Shown piece by piece: positions 18,244 through 26,578 of a DNA stretch of 64,000 nucleotides (positions are counted from its first letter, which is position 1; each line of letters begins with the position of its first letter). A program made the translations under genes and the position numbers. This DNA is from Oscillospiraceae bacterium (GTDB lineage Bacteria > Bacillota > Clostridia > Oscillospirales > Oscillospiraceae), in NCBI GenBank assembly GCA_017469795.1, contig JAFUFT010000049.1:1-64000 (forward strand). Reading direction: 5' to 3'. The notes under the pieces were generated by a model, which was given only the letters and a program-made list of their open reading frames with translations, was not told where the DNA came from and did no database searches.

Positions 18244-19641
18244 TCAGGCGGACAGTTTCCCTGTCTCCGCCTGACGGAACTGCCGGCACTGGTGGATCAT
18301 CAGGCCAAGGGCCGTGGAGGAAGACACTACGTCGGCCACAGGCAGCGAATACAGCACGCCGTTCTGACCGAAAATCGAGCCCAGGATCAGCACCATGGGA
18401 ATCAGGCAGAGCACCTGCCGGCTCAGGCTGATGAGGATCGCCTTTTTCGGCTGGCCGATGGACTGGAAGAACCCGGACCCCACGTTGGAGAAGGGCACCA
18501 GCGGCAGCAGCAGGTTGTACACCCGCATGGTGTAGGCGGCGTGCCGCAGATCGTCCCCCTCGGAGCCGAAGATCCGGCAGAGCGGCTCGGCAAAGATCAG
18601 GATCAGGACCCATCCCACGGTGAGCATGGCAATGGCAAAGGCCGTGGCGGTTTTCAGGGTGTCCACCACCCGGTGGTAATTCCCCGCGCCATAGTTATAG
18701 CCGATAATCGGCTGAATGGCGGAGGCGATCCCGATGGCGGGCAGGAGGAAAAACAGACCGATGCTGATCGTAATGCCCACAGAGGCCTGAGCCACCGCGC
18801 CGCTGACCGTCTGGGCCGTGGCGAAGATCGCCAGGCAGGAGAGCAGAATGGACTGGCTCAGGCTTCCGGTAAACTGCTGCAGAAACGAGGAGAAGCCAAG
18901 CTCCGTGGATTTCCGCGTGATGGCCCAGTGGAGCCGCAGCTTGCTCAGCCGCAGCTTCATCGTGCTCCGCTTGCTCAACGTGAAGTAGTGGATCACCATC
19001 AGACCCGATACGATCTGGGACGCGGCCGTGGCAACGGCGGCGCCTGCGATTCCCCAGTTGAGCACATAGATGGCCAGCGGATCCAGGATGATATTCAGTA
19101 CGCAGCCGGTAATGGAGCAGAGCATCATCCGCTTGGGACTGCCGTCCACCCGGACAAACAGGCCGAAGCTGTTGGCCGTGGCATTGAAGAAGGAGCCGCA
19201 CAACACGATCCGGAGATAGGTCAGCGCATAGGGCATTACCCCGTCCTCCGCGCCGAAGGCCCGCAGCAGCGGCACCGGGAACAGATAGCCCAGCAGGATC
19301 AGGCCGGCGCACAGGACGAGCATCAGAAGAAAGCTGTTGTTCAGGATGTCCTCCGCCTCTTCGCTCTTTCCCTCTCCCAGCCGCAGGGCCAGCAGCGTGG
19401 AGCCGCCGGCTCCCACCAGCATAGCAAAGGCATCCACAAACCGCATGGCCGGATGGGCCACGGTGGTGGCTGTAATGCCGATCTGTCCCACGAAGTTGCC
19501 CACAAACACCTTGTCGACGATATTATATAGCGAGCTGATCAGCATCATGGCAATGGCGGGCAGCGCATACTGCAGGATCAGCTTGAAGATCCGCTCTGTT
19601 CCCAGCGACTCCGCCCGCTGGGCGGTTTGATCCTTTCCCAT
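18244..19641 (-). CDS. MATE family efflux transporter
   Basis: A 465-residue transporter with about 12 membrane segments in two related halves. It shows ALPAIAMMLISSLYNIVDKVFVG at the start and PAIGIASAIQPIIGYNYGAGN in the second half, both typical of MATE drug/metabolite:cation antiporters. ATG 19641 is chosen for its GGAG 8 bases upstream and normal family length. Transcription appears to start some 190 bases upstream, and the leader can fold into a three-way structure, so a small molecule may control it. The exported compound is unknown. Confidence 0.92.
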   Translation of the reverse strand: MGKDQTAQRAESLGTERIFKLILQYALPAIAMMLISSLYNIVDKVFVGNFVGQIGITATTVAHPAMRFVDAFAMLVGAGGSTLLALRLGEGKSEEAEDILNNSFLLMLVLCAGLILLGYLFPVPLLRAFGAEDGVMPYALTYLRIVLCGSFFNATANSFGLFVRVDGSPKRMMLCSITGCVLNIILDPLAIYVLNWGIAGAAVATAASQIVSGLMVIHYFTLSKRSTMKLRLSKLRLHWAITRKSTELGFSSFLQQFTGSLSQSILLSCLAIFATAQTVSGAVAQASVGITISIGLFFLLPAIGIASAIQPIIGYNYGAGNYHRVVDTLKTATAFAIAMLTVGWVLILIFAEPLCRIFGSEGDDLRHAAYTMRVYNLLLPLVPFSNVGSGFFQSIGQPKKAILISLSRQVLCLIPMVLILGSIFGQNGVLYSLPVADVVSSSTALGLMIHQCRQFRQAETGKLSA

Positions 19642-19678
19642 GGAGAGGACTCCTTTCTGATGGTGTGAATAGAGACAA

Positions 19679-19789
19679 ATCGGAGTTTGTCGAGGTCTTT
19701 CCGGGAAGCCTCCGGCGGCCAATCCCGTTTCGTTCCCACGCTCGGGGGTACGTCTAAAAAACGGGAGAATACAGTAGACAAACTCCGAT
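19679..19789 (-). ncRNA. Structured mRNA leader of the MATE gene, candidate riboswitch
   Basis: A perfect 13-bp inverted repeat (19777-19789 with 19679-19691) closes 85 bases. These can form at least two more hairpins: CCCGTTT with AAACGGG, and a GC-rich one around CCGGAGGCTTCCCGG. Another hairpin (GGCGGAG/CTCCGCC) precedes it. The result is a three-way junction in the 190-base leader. It does not show the conserved core of any riboswitch class I know, and there is no T-run after the closing stem. A ribosome-site or processing mechanism is therefore more likely than termination. Confidence 0.45.
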
Positions 19790-19837
19790 CGATCCATCTC
19801 CCGGCGGAGCGCTTACCCGCATCTCCGCCGCCATTTC

Positions 19838-19866
19838 AGTATACCATATTCAGAATCCAAAGTAAA
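19838..19866 (-). promoter_or_regulatory. MATE promoter
   Basis: TTTACT (19866-19861) and TATACT (19843-19838) on the minus strand are 17 bases apart. Transcription would begin near 19831, leaving a leader of about 190 bases. Confidence 0.55.
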
Positions 19867-19913
19867 TTGTTTCCTTCCCGGCAGCAGACCGGCCATGCCC
19901 TCACAATTCCCCC

Positions 19914-19942
19914 TTGAAAAATATAATAAAATATAGTATACT
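19914..19942 (+). promoter_or_regulatory. SRP RNA promoter
   Basis: TTGAAA (19914-19919) and TATACT (19937-19942) are 17 bases apart, just upstream of the SRP RNA and embedded in A/T-rich DNA suited to strong expression. Confidence 0.8.
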
Positions 19943-19961
19943 GATTGCGCTTTGTTCCGGA

Positions 19962-20261
19962 TTCGGCCCGGGACAAGGCCGCACTAGTCGGGGAGTCAGC
20001 GGTGCCTTGTAACCTGCAATCCGCTACAGCAGGGATGAATTCCCGTCCCGAGGAGCGAACTGTGTTGTCTGCCCCATATAAGCGGCGATGAGGAATCGGT
20101 CCCGCGCAACGGAATCCCATGAACCATGTCAGGCGGGGAACCGAGCAGCATTAAGTGGATCATTTCGTGTGCCGTGGGCTCGCCGCTTCCGAGCTGGCTG
20201 TATGGGTTCCGAGCATATCTTCGTTTTCGAAGGCGGGTGTGCGGTCTTGTCCCGGGCCGAA
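19962..20261 (+). ncRNA. ffs: Signal recognition particle RNA, large bacterial type
   Basis: About 300 bases. The two ends pair over 22 bases (CGGCCCGGGACAAGGCCGCA with its complement near 20239-20260). The Alu part is plain (GCGGTGCCTTGTAACCTGCA, then TCCGCTACAGCAGGGATGAA). Domain IV reads AACCATGTCAGGCGGGGAA, then CCGAGCAGCATTAAGTGG, with the Ffh-binding loop. This is the 6S-sized SRP RNA of Bacillus and Clostridia, and it sits before dnaX as in B. subtilis. Exact ends are estimated from the pairing. Tail-anchored reading frames overlapping it are not genes. Confidence 0.95.
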
Positions 20262-20304
20262 TTTCATTTCTCCGGGCCGCACCCCGGAACAGGAGGTTTG
20301 GATC

Positions 20305-21903
20305 ATGTATCAGGCACTCTATCGCAAATACCGGCCCCAGACCTTCGACGACGTCGCAGGCCAGACCTCTGTCACCCAGACCCTCCGGAACCAGATCATC
20401 ATCGGCAAGCTCAGCCACGCCTACCTCTTCACCGGCTCCCGGGGCACCGGCAAGACCACCTGCGCCAAGATCCTGGCCAAAGCGGTCAACTGTGAAAACC
20501 CCATCGATGGCAACCCCTGCAACTGCTGCGCCTCATGCCGGGGCATCGACAGCGGCGCCGTCATGGACGTGCAAGAGATCGACGCCGCCTCCAACAACGG
20601 CGTGGACAACGTCCGTTCCATCCGGGACGAGGCGGTCTATCCCCCCGTGGAAGTCAAGAAGCGGGTCTATATCATCGACGAGGTCCACATGCTTTCCATG
20701 TCGGCCTTTAATGCCCTGCTCAAAACCATCGAGGAGCCGCCGGAGCACCTGATGTTCATTCTGGCCACCACAGAGCTCAACAAGGTCCCGGCCACCATTC
20801 TCTCCCGCTGTCAGCGCTACGCCTTCCGGCGGCCTACAGCGGAGGACATCACCGGGCGGATCCGGTATGTGGCCTATCAGGAGGGCATCGATCTGGAACC
20901 CGATGCGGCAGAGCTGCTGGGGCGGCTGGCAGACGGCGCTTTCCGGGACGGCCTGAGCCTTCTGGATCAGTGCGCCAGCGCCGCGGTGGGAACGCTGACC
21001 GTGGATCACATCTACCAGACGCTTGGTCTGGCCGGCCAGCAGCAGACGCTGGAGCTGATGACCGCCATCGCCGACCGGAATTCGGGCCGGGCGCTGCAGC
21101 TCTTTTCCGAGCTGTACAGCGCCGGAAAGGACGCCGCCGCGCTGCTGGGCGAACTGTCCACCCTGGCCCGGGATCTGCTGATCCTCAAGACCGCCCCGAA
21201 GAGCGGCATTGGCATGATCTCCAGCGTCTGCACCGGAAAAGAGGCCACAGCCCTCTCTCCCCGGTTCACAACAGAGGAACTGATCCGCATGGTGGACATC
21301 CTGCAGGAGACCACGGCCAGCTTCAAGACCAGCGTCAATCAGCGGGTGGACGGGGAGCTTTGCCTGATCCATCTGTGCCAGCCGGAACTGAGTCTGGACG
21401 CCAGGGACCTGTCCGCCCGGATCGCCCGGGTGGAGGGTGAGCTTTCCGACAAACTGGTTCTGCTGGAGCAGCAGCTGCAGAGCGGCCATTTCACCATTGC
21501 GTCCGCGCCGGCAGCATCTGCGCCGGAATCTGTTCCGGTATCGGAGCCGCCGTCCCCGGCGGAGGAGCCTGCTCCGGATCCGGTTCCCGTCTCCGACGAC
21601 GCATGGCTTTCCATTGTGGAAAAAGCCAAACCGGAGCTGGAACCCATGGTTCGTCCGTTTCTGGATCAGGTCACCGGCAAGTTCCGCGGGACTGATCTGC
21701 ACCTGACGCCCGCAAACGATACCATGCGGGCCCTTGTAAACAAGCCGGAGGTCATGGAGACCCTGCGGGAAAAGGGCTCCGTAGTCATGGGCCGTCCCAT
21801 CCGGGTGATCCTGGAGGAGCCCGGTGTCTTCGGCAGCGGAACGGACAATCTGCGCCAGCTCAAGGAGCAGTTCGGCGGACTGGACAACATCACTTTTAAA
21901 TAA
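20305..21903 (+). CDS. dnaX: DNA polymerase III subunits gamma/tau
   Basis: A 532-residue clamp-loader ATPase. Walker A is GSRGTGKT (about residues 44-51). Four zinc-binding Cys follow in VNCEN and CNCCASC, Walker B/sensor is YIIDEVHMLS, and the C-terminal part holds a Pro/Ala/Glu-rich linker (about 420-450) and a tau-like tail. ATG 20305 has AGGAGG 8 bases upstream and gives the family start MYQALYRKYRPQTF. Frame is open upstream through the SRP RNA but is not coding. It heads the dnaX-ybaB-recR operon. Confidence 0.97.
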   Translation: MYQALYRKYRPQTFDDVAGQTSVTQTLRNQIIIGKLSHAYLFTGSRGTGKTTCAKILAKAVNCENPIDGNPCNCCASCRGIDSGAVMDVQEIDAASNNGVDNVRSIRDEAVYPPVEVKKRVYIIDEVHMLSMSAFNALLKTIEEPPEHLMFILATTELNKVPATILSRCQRYAFRRPTAEDITGRIRYVAYQEGIDLEPDAAELLGRLADGAFRDGLSLLDQCASAAVGTLTVDHIYQTLGLAGQQQTLELMTAIADRNSGRALQLFSELYSAGKDAAALLGELSTLARDLLILKTAPKSGIGMISSVCTGKEATALSPRFTTEELIRMVDILQETTASFKTSVNQRVDGELCLIHLCQPELSLDARDLSARIARVEGELSDKLVLLEQQLQSGHFTIASAPAASAPESVPVSEPPSPAEEPAPDPVPVSDDAWLSIVEKAKPELEPMVRPFLDQVTGKFRGTDLHLTPANDTMRALVNKPEVMETLREKGSVVMGRPIRVILEEPGVFGSGTDNLRQLKEQFGGLDNITFK

Positions 21904-21934
21904 CGGAAACATATTCATACAGGAGGATACAATC

Positions 21935-22291
21935 ATGGCAAAGGGATATCGCGGCGGAAGCCCCATGGGCGGTGCCAACATGAAGAACATGATGAAGCAG
22001 GCCCAGCAAATGCAGCAGCAGATGATGCAGATGCAGCAGGAGCTGGAGGAGAAGGAATACGAAGCCACCGTGGGCGGCGGCGTGGTCAAGGCGGTGGTCT
22101 CCGGCAAGAAGCAGGTCAAGGCCATTGAGATCGACCCGGAGGCCGTGGATCCGGAGGACGTGGAGATGCTCCAGGATCTGGTGGTGGCCGCGGTGAACGA
22201 AGCCCTGCGGAAGTGCGAAGAGGATGTGGCCGCGTCCATGAACCGCTTTACCGGCGGCATGAACCTGGGCGGCCTGGGCGGGCTTCTGTAA
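21935..22291 (+). CDS. YbaB/EbfC nucleoid-associated protein
   Basis: 118 residues. A Met/Gln-rich N-terminal helix ([20 protein letters not shown]) leads into [20 protein letters not shown] and the C-terminal helix of the EbfC fold. These small dimers bind DNA and are found between dnaX and recR in most bacteria, as here. The ATG follows AGGAGG. The Gly-rich first 14 residues and the tail [10 protein letters not shown] are typical of Firmicute versions. Confidence 0.95.
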   Translation: MAKGYRGGSPMGGANMKNMMKQAQQMQQQMMQMQQELEEKEYEATVGGGVVKAVVSGKKQVKAIEIDPEAVDPEDVEMLQDLVVAAVNEALRKCEEDVAASMNRFTGGMNLGGLGGLL

Positions 22292-22292
22292 G

Positions 22293-22895
22293 ATGAAGGC
22301 CTATCCGGTTAGTTTGGAACGGCTTGGTGAACAGTTCGCCAGGCTTCCCGGCATCGGCAACAAGACGGCCCGCCGGCTGGCTTTCTTCGTGCTGGGTATG
22401 AGCGACGAAGACGCGGAGGCCTTCGCCTCCGCTATCCTTGAAGCCCGGAAAACGGTCCACACCTGTCCCGTCTGCCAGAATCTCACGGATCAGGAGACCT
22501 GTCCTATCTGCGCCGACGAGACCCGCGACGGCGGAGTCATCTGCGTCGTGGCGGACCCCAAGGACGTGATTGCCATGGAAAAGGCCCGGGAGTACCGGGG
22601 CAAGTACCACGTCCTCCACGGCGTCATCAGTCCCTTGGGCAACGTGGGGCCGGAGGATCTGAAGATCCGGGAACTGCTGCAGCGGGTCGCGGATGAGGAC
22701 ATCCGGGAGGTCATCATGGCCACCAATCCGGACACCGAGGGCGAAGCCACGGCCATGTATCTGAGCCGTCTTCTGCGGCCTTTCGGCGTGAAAGTCACCC
22801 GCCTGGCCTACGGCATCCCCGTGGGCGGCCAGCTGGAATACGCCGACGAGGTGACGCTGACCCGCGCTCTGGAGGGCCGGATCCTCATGGAATAA
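22293..22895 (+). CDS. recR: Recombination protein RecR
   Basis: 200 residues, normal length. It has the helix-hairpin-helix [15 protein letters not shown], the zinc finger CPVC-x8-CPIC, the Toprim motif [15 protein letters not shown], and the C-terminal [20 protein letters not shown] with the conserved glutamate. RecR acts with RecO and RecF to load RecA at gaps. It starts 1 base after ybaB ends, so the two are coupled. Confidence 0.97.
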   Translation: MKAYPVSLERLGEQFARLPGIGNKTARRLAFFVLGMSDEDAEAFASAILEARKTVHTCPVCQNLTDQETCPICADETRDGGVICVVADPKDVIAMEKAREYRGKYHVLHGVISPLGNVGPEDLKIRELLQRVADEDIREVIMATNPDTEGEATAMYLSRLLRPFGVKVTRLAYGIPVGGQLEYADEVTLTRALEGRILME

Positions 22896-22910
22896 TACCC
22901 GTAAGACACA

Positions 22911-22938
22911 AAAAGGGAGGGCGTCAGCCCTCCCTTTT
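22911..22938. terminator. Bidirectional terminator after recR
   Basis: AAAAGGGAGGGC, loop GTCA, and its complement ending TTTT. The 12-bp stem with A and T flanks stops both the recR operon and the convergent degV gene. Confidence 0.9.
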
Positions 22939-22960
22939 CCGTTTCTCCGAGACTCCGGGA

Positions 22961-23836
22961 TCACCCAATCCTCTGCTCTCCCAGGAACGCGATCACCACA
23001 AGGCTCGGCCCGGTATGGGTGCCGATCATGGGACCCACGTTGCCGATCATGATGTTTTCAAATCCGAACCGGCTCCGGAGCAGTTCCTCCGTAAAGGCTG
23101 CATCCTCCGGCACGTTTCCGTGGTGGATCATCACCATCTGCCGGTTCTGATCCCGGTAGCTGCCCATGTGCTGCTCCATGTAGTCCGCCAGATAGCAGAG
23201 AGACTTCTTCCGGCCGCGGATCTTTTTGGTCACCTGGAGTTTTCCCTGATCGTCCACGATCAGGAAGGGCTTGATAGAGATCAGCGATCCCAGAACCGCA
23301 CTGGACCGGCTGACCCGGCCGCCCCGCCAGAGGTCGAACAGGTTGTCCACCGTGATCGCCAGCAGTACGTGCCCGGCGTTTTCCCGGAGCCATTCCGCCG
23401 TCTCCTCCAGACTCTTTCCCTCCGCCCGGAGGGTGACCGCATAGTAGACCAGCAGCGCCTCGCCGGGAGAGCCGGTCAGGCTGTCCACCACTTCGATCTT
23501 CTTCTCCGGGTATTTTTCCATGATCTCCTCCGCGGCAGTCCTTACGCTGCCGACGGTACCGGACAGGCCGGAGGACAGCCCCACATAGAGGAACTCGTCT
23601 GCCTCCCCGATGTGCCGCTCAAAATAGGCGTATGCCTCCTCCGGATTGATCTGAGAGGTGGTCGGTTTGGCGCCGTTTTTCAGCATCTCGTAGAAATCCC
23701 GGGCGGACAGTTCCTTCTCCGCGCCGGCGATCACCTTGCCCTCCAGGATCGTGGACAGATACATGCATCCGACATCATTTTCCTCCAGAAACGTTCTGGA
23801 GAGGTCCGCGCCGTTGTCTGTTATAATCTTGAACAT
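22961..23836 (-). CDS. DegV family fatty-acid-binding protein
   Basis: A 291-residue two-domain DegV protein. It opens MFKIITDNGADLSRTFLEEN, contains KPTTSQINPEE (the lipid carboxylate site includes Thr/Ser here), FLYVGLSSGLSGTVGS and LWRGGRVSRSSAVLGSL. DegV/FakB proteins carry exogenous fatty acids for phosphorylation by FakA, which then feeds phospholipid synthesis. No fakA is adjacent. Its promoter overlaps a hairpin at 23915-23947. Confidence 0.92.
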   Translation of the reverse strand: MFKIITDNGADLSRTFLEENDVGCMYLSTILEGKVIAGAEKELSARDFYEMLKNGAKPTTSQINPEEAYAYFERHIGEADEFLYVGLSSGLSGTVGSVRTAAEEIMEKYPEKKIEVVDSLTGSPGEALLVYYAVTLRAEGKSLEETAEWLRENAGHVLLAITVDNLFDLWRGGRVSRSSAVLGSLISIKPFLIVDDQGKLQVTKKIRGRKKSLCYLADYMEQHMGSYRDQNRQMVMIHHGNVPEDAAFTEELLRSRFGFENIMIGNVGPMIGTHTGPSLVVIAFLGEQRIG

Positions 23837-23898
23837 AGTGGGTACTCCTTTTCTGTGGTCTGGGCCGCGCTCTTTGCGGTCGGATTCTAATCGGCCCT

Positions 23899-23947
23899 AT
23901 TATAGCACAAAAATATACCGTAAACAACATCTAATTGTTTACGGTAT
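23899..23947 (-). promoter_or_regulatory. degV promoter overlapping a terminator-like dyad
   Basis: TTGTTT (23927-23922) and TATAAT (23904-23899) on the minus strand are 17 bases apart. The -35 lies inside a perfect 13-bp inverted repeat (23915-23927 and 23935-23947, loop 7) that has T-rich tracts on both sides. The repeat can end transcription of the membrane-protein gene upstream. It could also be an operator on the degV promoter. Confidence 0.65.
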
Positions 23948-23987
23948 TTTGTAATATAATTATGAATACGAAATTAAGTCGCCGAAT

Positions 23988-24641
23988 TCAGTGTTTCCCT
24001 TCCCCCGCCTTTTCCAGGGTTCGGCGTCTGGCCGTCCCGCCGGACAAGAGCCGGAGCAGGAGAGCCAGCGCCAAGGTGACCAGCAGGATCACCGCTGCGG
24101 TGATCACCGACCCGACCACGCCGCCGGCGGCAAATCCGTACCAGTCCTTCTCCGGAAAATGCACGCCCCGCACCAGCAGCACGGCGGTATAGTAGGTCCC
24201 GTACAGCACCGTCGGAATCAGTGCAGCCGCTGTTTCCCCCATGGAGATCGGACGATTCCGCAGGAAGACGCACAGATGCGCCGCCGCCAGCAGCGGAATG
24301 ATCAGATGGAAGAACAGATTCGCCCCCCGGAACAACTCGCCATACCCCAGGGACGGCCCGAAAAACAGCACCACTACCGTGAATGTCAGCATGACCGCCG
24401 TCGTGGCCACATAGCTGAGCCGGTCCAGCCACAGCCTTCTGCCGGGCAGAAGCAGAGCAAGAAGATGTACGATCCCCACCAGCAGATTGGACTGCACCGT
24501 GAAGAATTTCAGATTGCTCAGACCATATACCGTCAGGATCCCCGTATCGTGATTCGTCAGCATGATCCCGGTGCCCAACACGGTCAACGCGGCAATCAGT
24601 CCGGACAGCAGCCGGGCGCCTCTAAAACGATCCATCTTCAT
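23988..24641 (-). CDS. Pr6Pr-like membrane protein
   Basis: A 217-residue protein with about six membrane segments. It has YGLSNLKFFTVQSNLLVGIV after helix 1, FFHLIIPLLAAAHLCVF and TVLYGTYYTAVLLV, the pattern of the Pr6Pr (FAR-17a/AIG1-like) family of unknown function in Firmicutes. The ATG at 24641 overlaps the stop of the reductase gene (ATGA), so I chose it; ATG 24635 has a better distance to GGGGAG. It forms a two-gene operon with the flavodoxin-like gene. Function unknown. Confidence 0.75.
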   Translation of the reverse strand: MKMDRFRGARLLSGLIAALTVLGTGIMLTNHDTGILTVYGLSNLKFFTVQSNLLVGIVHLLALLLPGRRLWLDRLSYVATTAVMLTFTVVVLFFGPSLGYGELFRGANLFFHLIIPLLAAAHLCVFLRNRPISMGETAAALIPTVLYGTYYTAVLLVRGVHFPEKDWYGFAAGGVVGSVITAAVILLVTLALALLLRLLSGGTARRRTLEKAGEGKH

Positions 24642-25201
24642 TGCTCCCCTGACCTCATCGCATCTATGGCCTGCCGCAGGATCTCCTCCGCGTCCGCGCC
24701 ATCCAGATCCAGTCCCACCGCCCGGATCAGCTCTGTCTCCGGGATGCCGTAAAAGCTCTGCGCCAGGGCCTTGACATATCCGTATCCGTATTCCTCCGGG
24801 CAATACAGTCCGCCCGCCGTCATGACATAGTACAGCTTCTTCGCCCGGCACAGTCCCTCCGGGATCCCCTCCGGCGTGTACCGGAAGGTGACGCCCACCA
24901 CGTTGATCTGCTCCAGATACTGTTTCAGAGCGGCCGGAAAGGACAGATCCCAATAGGGGGCGGCGATCACGATCTCGTCCGCAAGAGCAAACTGCCGGGC
25001 CATCTCAAACACCGGCGCTTCAAACATCCCTTCCGCGCACAGCCGGTCCCGCTCCCGCAGGAACTCCTCATTCACCGCAGGGAACCGCTGCTCCTCCAGA
25101 CGCAGCTCCACGACGGGCCGGCCGATCTCGCTGAGCAGGCAGTCCGCCAGCCGCTTCGTTCTGGAGTCTCCCCGAACGCAGGCATTCACAAACAGAACCA
25201 T
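24638..25201 (-). CDS. NAD(P)H-dependent oxidoreductase, flavodoxin fold
   Basis: A 187-residue FMN protein of the YwqN/AzoR-like flavodoxin_2 group. It opens VLFVNACVRGDSRTKRLADC and has AAPYWDLSFPAALKQYLEQI and YYVMTAGG, where the flavin phosphate and ring would bind. ATG 25201 follows AAAGGAGG. Such enzymes reduce quinones, azo dyes or nitro compounds with NAD(P)H. It overlaps the membrane-protein gene by 4 bases. Substrate unknown. Confidence 0.85.
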   Translation of the reverse strand: MVLFVNACVRGDSRTKRLADCLLSEIGRPVVELRLEEQRFPAVNEEFLRERDRLCAEGMFEAPVFEMARQFALADEIVIAAPYWDLSFPAALKQYLEQINVVGVTFRYTPEGIPEGLCRAKKLYYVMTAGGLYCPEEYGYGYVKALAQSFYGIPETELIRAVGLDLDGADAEEILRQAIDAMRSGEQ

Positions 25202-25290
25202 ATCCGCGCCTCCTTTTTCTCTTACAATCAATATGCCGATTATAGCACCGTCCCGGCGCAAGTTCAATTCCCCCGCCCCGAAAAGCGGCA

Positions 25291-25323
25291 GAAACAGGCA
25301 CAGCCCAGCGCTGTGCCTGTTTC
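25291..25323. terminator. Terminator after the SnoaL/binding-protein operon
   Basis: GAAACAGGCACAG, a 7-base loop and the exact complement form a 13-bp stem. It lies just downstream of the 25340 gene on the minus strand and upstream of the reductase gene. Confidence 0.75.
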
Positions 25324-25339
25324 CTTTTCAATCCATGTT

Positions 25340-26563
25340 TCAGTAACCGTAATCCGGGTCATATACCCCGTATTCCCACGGCACCGCCGGTTCATAGGGA
25401 TACACAGAATCCTCAGACAGGGAAAACGGTGTGGTCGGCGGTCCTCCGGCCGGGAGAGTCAGCGTCCCGTCCAGCGCGCCTGCCGTCCGGATCTCCCCGC
25501 TGCCCCAGACAGAATCAAACAGGCCGTACTCATGCAGATGCCAGATCCGAAGGCCTGCTCCGGTCACGATAAAATCCGCGGCATACTTCCGCCATGCGAA
25601 AATCCCTTCCGTCGTCCCGTCTCCGCGCCGGATGGTCCGGTAGCCGGGACTGACCCAGACGCCTTTGGCAGTCTGACAGTCTCCCGCGGCTCTGATCACC
25701 GGCGTCTCCAGCGACTGCGCTCCTTCCAGGATCGTTTCCCCGGCTGGAAGCAATGCGGCATAGGCATTTCGGATCTCCTCCGGCCCGGCATATACCCCTG
25801 AGAGAAGCTCTGCCCGGACCGTGGGGGTCTCCATGGCGAACAATCCGGGGATCTCGTCAAATCTTCCGGATGACAGATACTCCGCGTAGATGCCCATTAA
25901 ACGCTGCGCCTCCGCGGCCAGCTCCAAGCGCGTGATCCGAGCCTCGTCCGATCGGTCCCAGGGGGCGATCTGCCGGGGTGCAAGCGGGATCCCCGCCGGA
26001 TCCGGCGCAGGCGGCACTTCCTCCGGAGGACTGTCCGGCGTGAACTCCGCCGGAATGCCGTCCCACGGAAGCATCTGCGTCTCCGCCCAGTTCTTCTCAA
26101 AGGTCGTGGTAAAAAGCGGGGTCACCTGCAGATGCCGGAGTCTCCACCCCGCCTCCTCCCGAACAAATATGCCGCAGACCTTCTGCCAGGCCCAATAGGA
26201 GCGCAAGCCATTGGGCGCGCCGTTCTCCTGCAGGGTAAACACGCCTGGAGAGATCCAGCTGCCTACGGCGGTACAGCAGTCCTCTCCCACCGTGATGACC
26301 GGGGTGTTGGCGCCATGCACCGTCAGCAGGCCGGGTCTTCCGTCCTCATCCCCGTAAAGGGCGCGATACAGTCCGCCAAAGAGCCTCTCCAGGCCCTCCC
26401 GTCCCCGATAAGTTCCCCAGGGCGTGGACACCCAAATCTCATCCTCTTCCGCAAACAATTCCGGGATCTTTTGGTACTGTCTCCCCGACAGATATCCGGA
26501 CAGGGCGGCGATAATCCGCTGCAGTTCCGCGTTTGCCTGCAGCCTTTTGATTCGTTTTTCCAT
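25340..26563 (-). CDS. Tandem SnoaL-like (NTF2-fold) protein
   Basis: 407 residues in two related halves. Each half has a helix-turn unit (LSGYLSGRQYQKIPELFAEE; YAEYLSSGRFDEIPGLFAME), a strand ending in a Gly-x-Trp core (AVGSWISPGVF; AKGVWVSPGYR) and a C-terminal strand (GWRLRHLQVTPLF; GLRIWHLHEYGLF). This is a duplicated NTF2/SnoaL fold. Against my recollection of bile-acid dehydratase BaiE, the Tyr and Asp of the active site are mostly not kept in either half. It ends in a Tyr/Pro-rich tail like the next gene. It is in an operon with a single-domain SnoaL protein and a binding lipoprotein. Enzyme or ligand binder: unknown. Confidence 0.75.
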   Translation of the reverse strand: MEKRIKRLQANAELQRIIAALSGYLSGRQYQKIPELFAEEDEIWVSTPWGTYRGREGLERLFGGLYRALYGDEDGRPGLLTVHGANTPVITVGEDCCTAVGSWISPGVFTLQENGAPNGLRSYWAWQKVCGIFVREEAGWRLRHLQVTPLFTTTFEKNWAETQMLPWDGIPAEFTPDSPPEEVPPAPDPAGIPLAPRQIAPWDRSDEARITRLELAAEAQRLMGIYAEYLSSGRFDEIPGLFAMETPTVRAELLSGVYAGPEEIRNAYAALLPAGETILEGAQSLETPVIRAAGDCQTAKGVWVSPGYRTIRRGDGTTEGIFAWRKYAADFIVTGAGLRIWHLHEYGLFDSVWGSGEIRTAGALDGTLTLPAGGPPTTPFSLSEDSVYPYEPAVPWEYGVYDPDYGY

Positions 26564-26578
26564 CCTCTTCCTCCTGTC

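Noticed and set aside
19679-19789. MATE leader as lysine, TPP, cobalamin or c-di-GMP riboswitch
   Set aside because: Core motifs of these classes are missing; only small fragments such as GCCGGAGGC resemble them.
19996-20418. Open frame on the minus strand across the SRP RNA
   Set aside because: Lies inside the SRP RNA, whose structure and conserved core fully explain the sequence.
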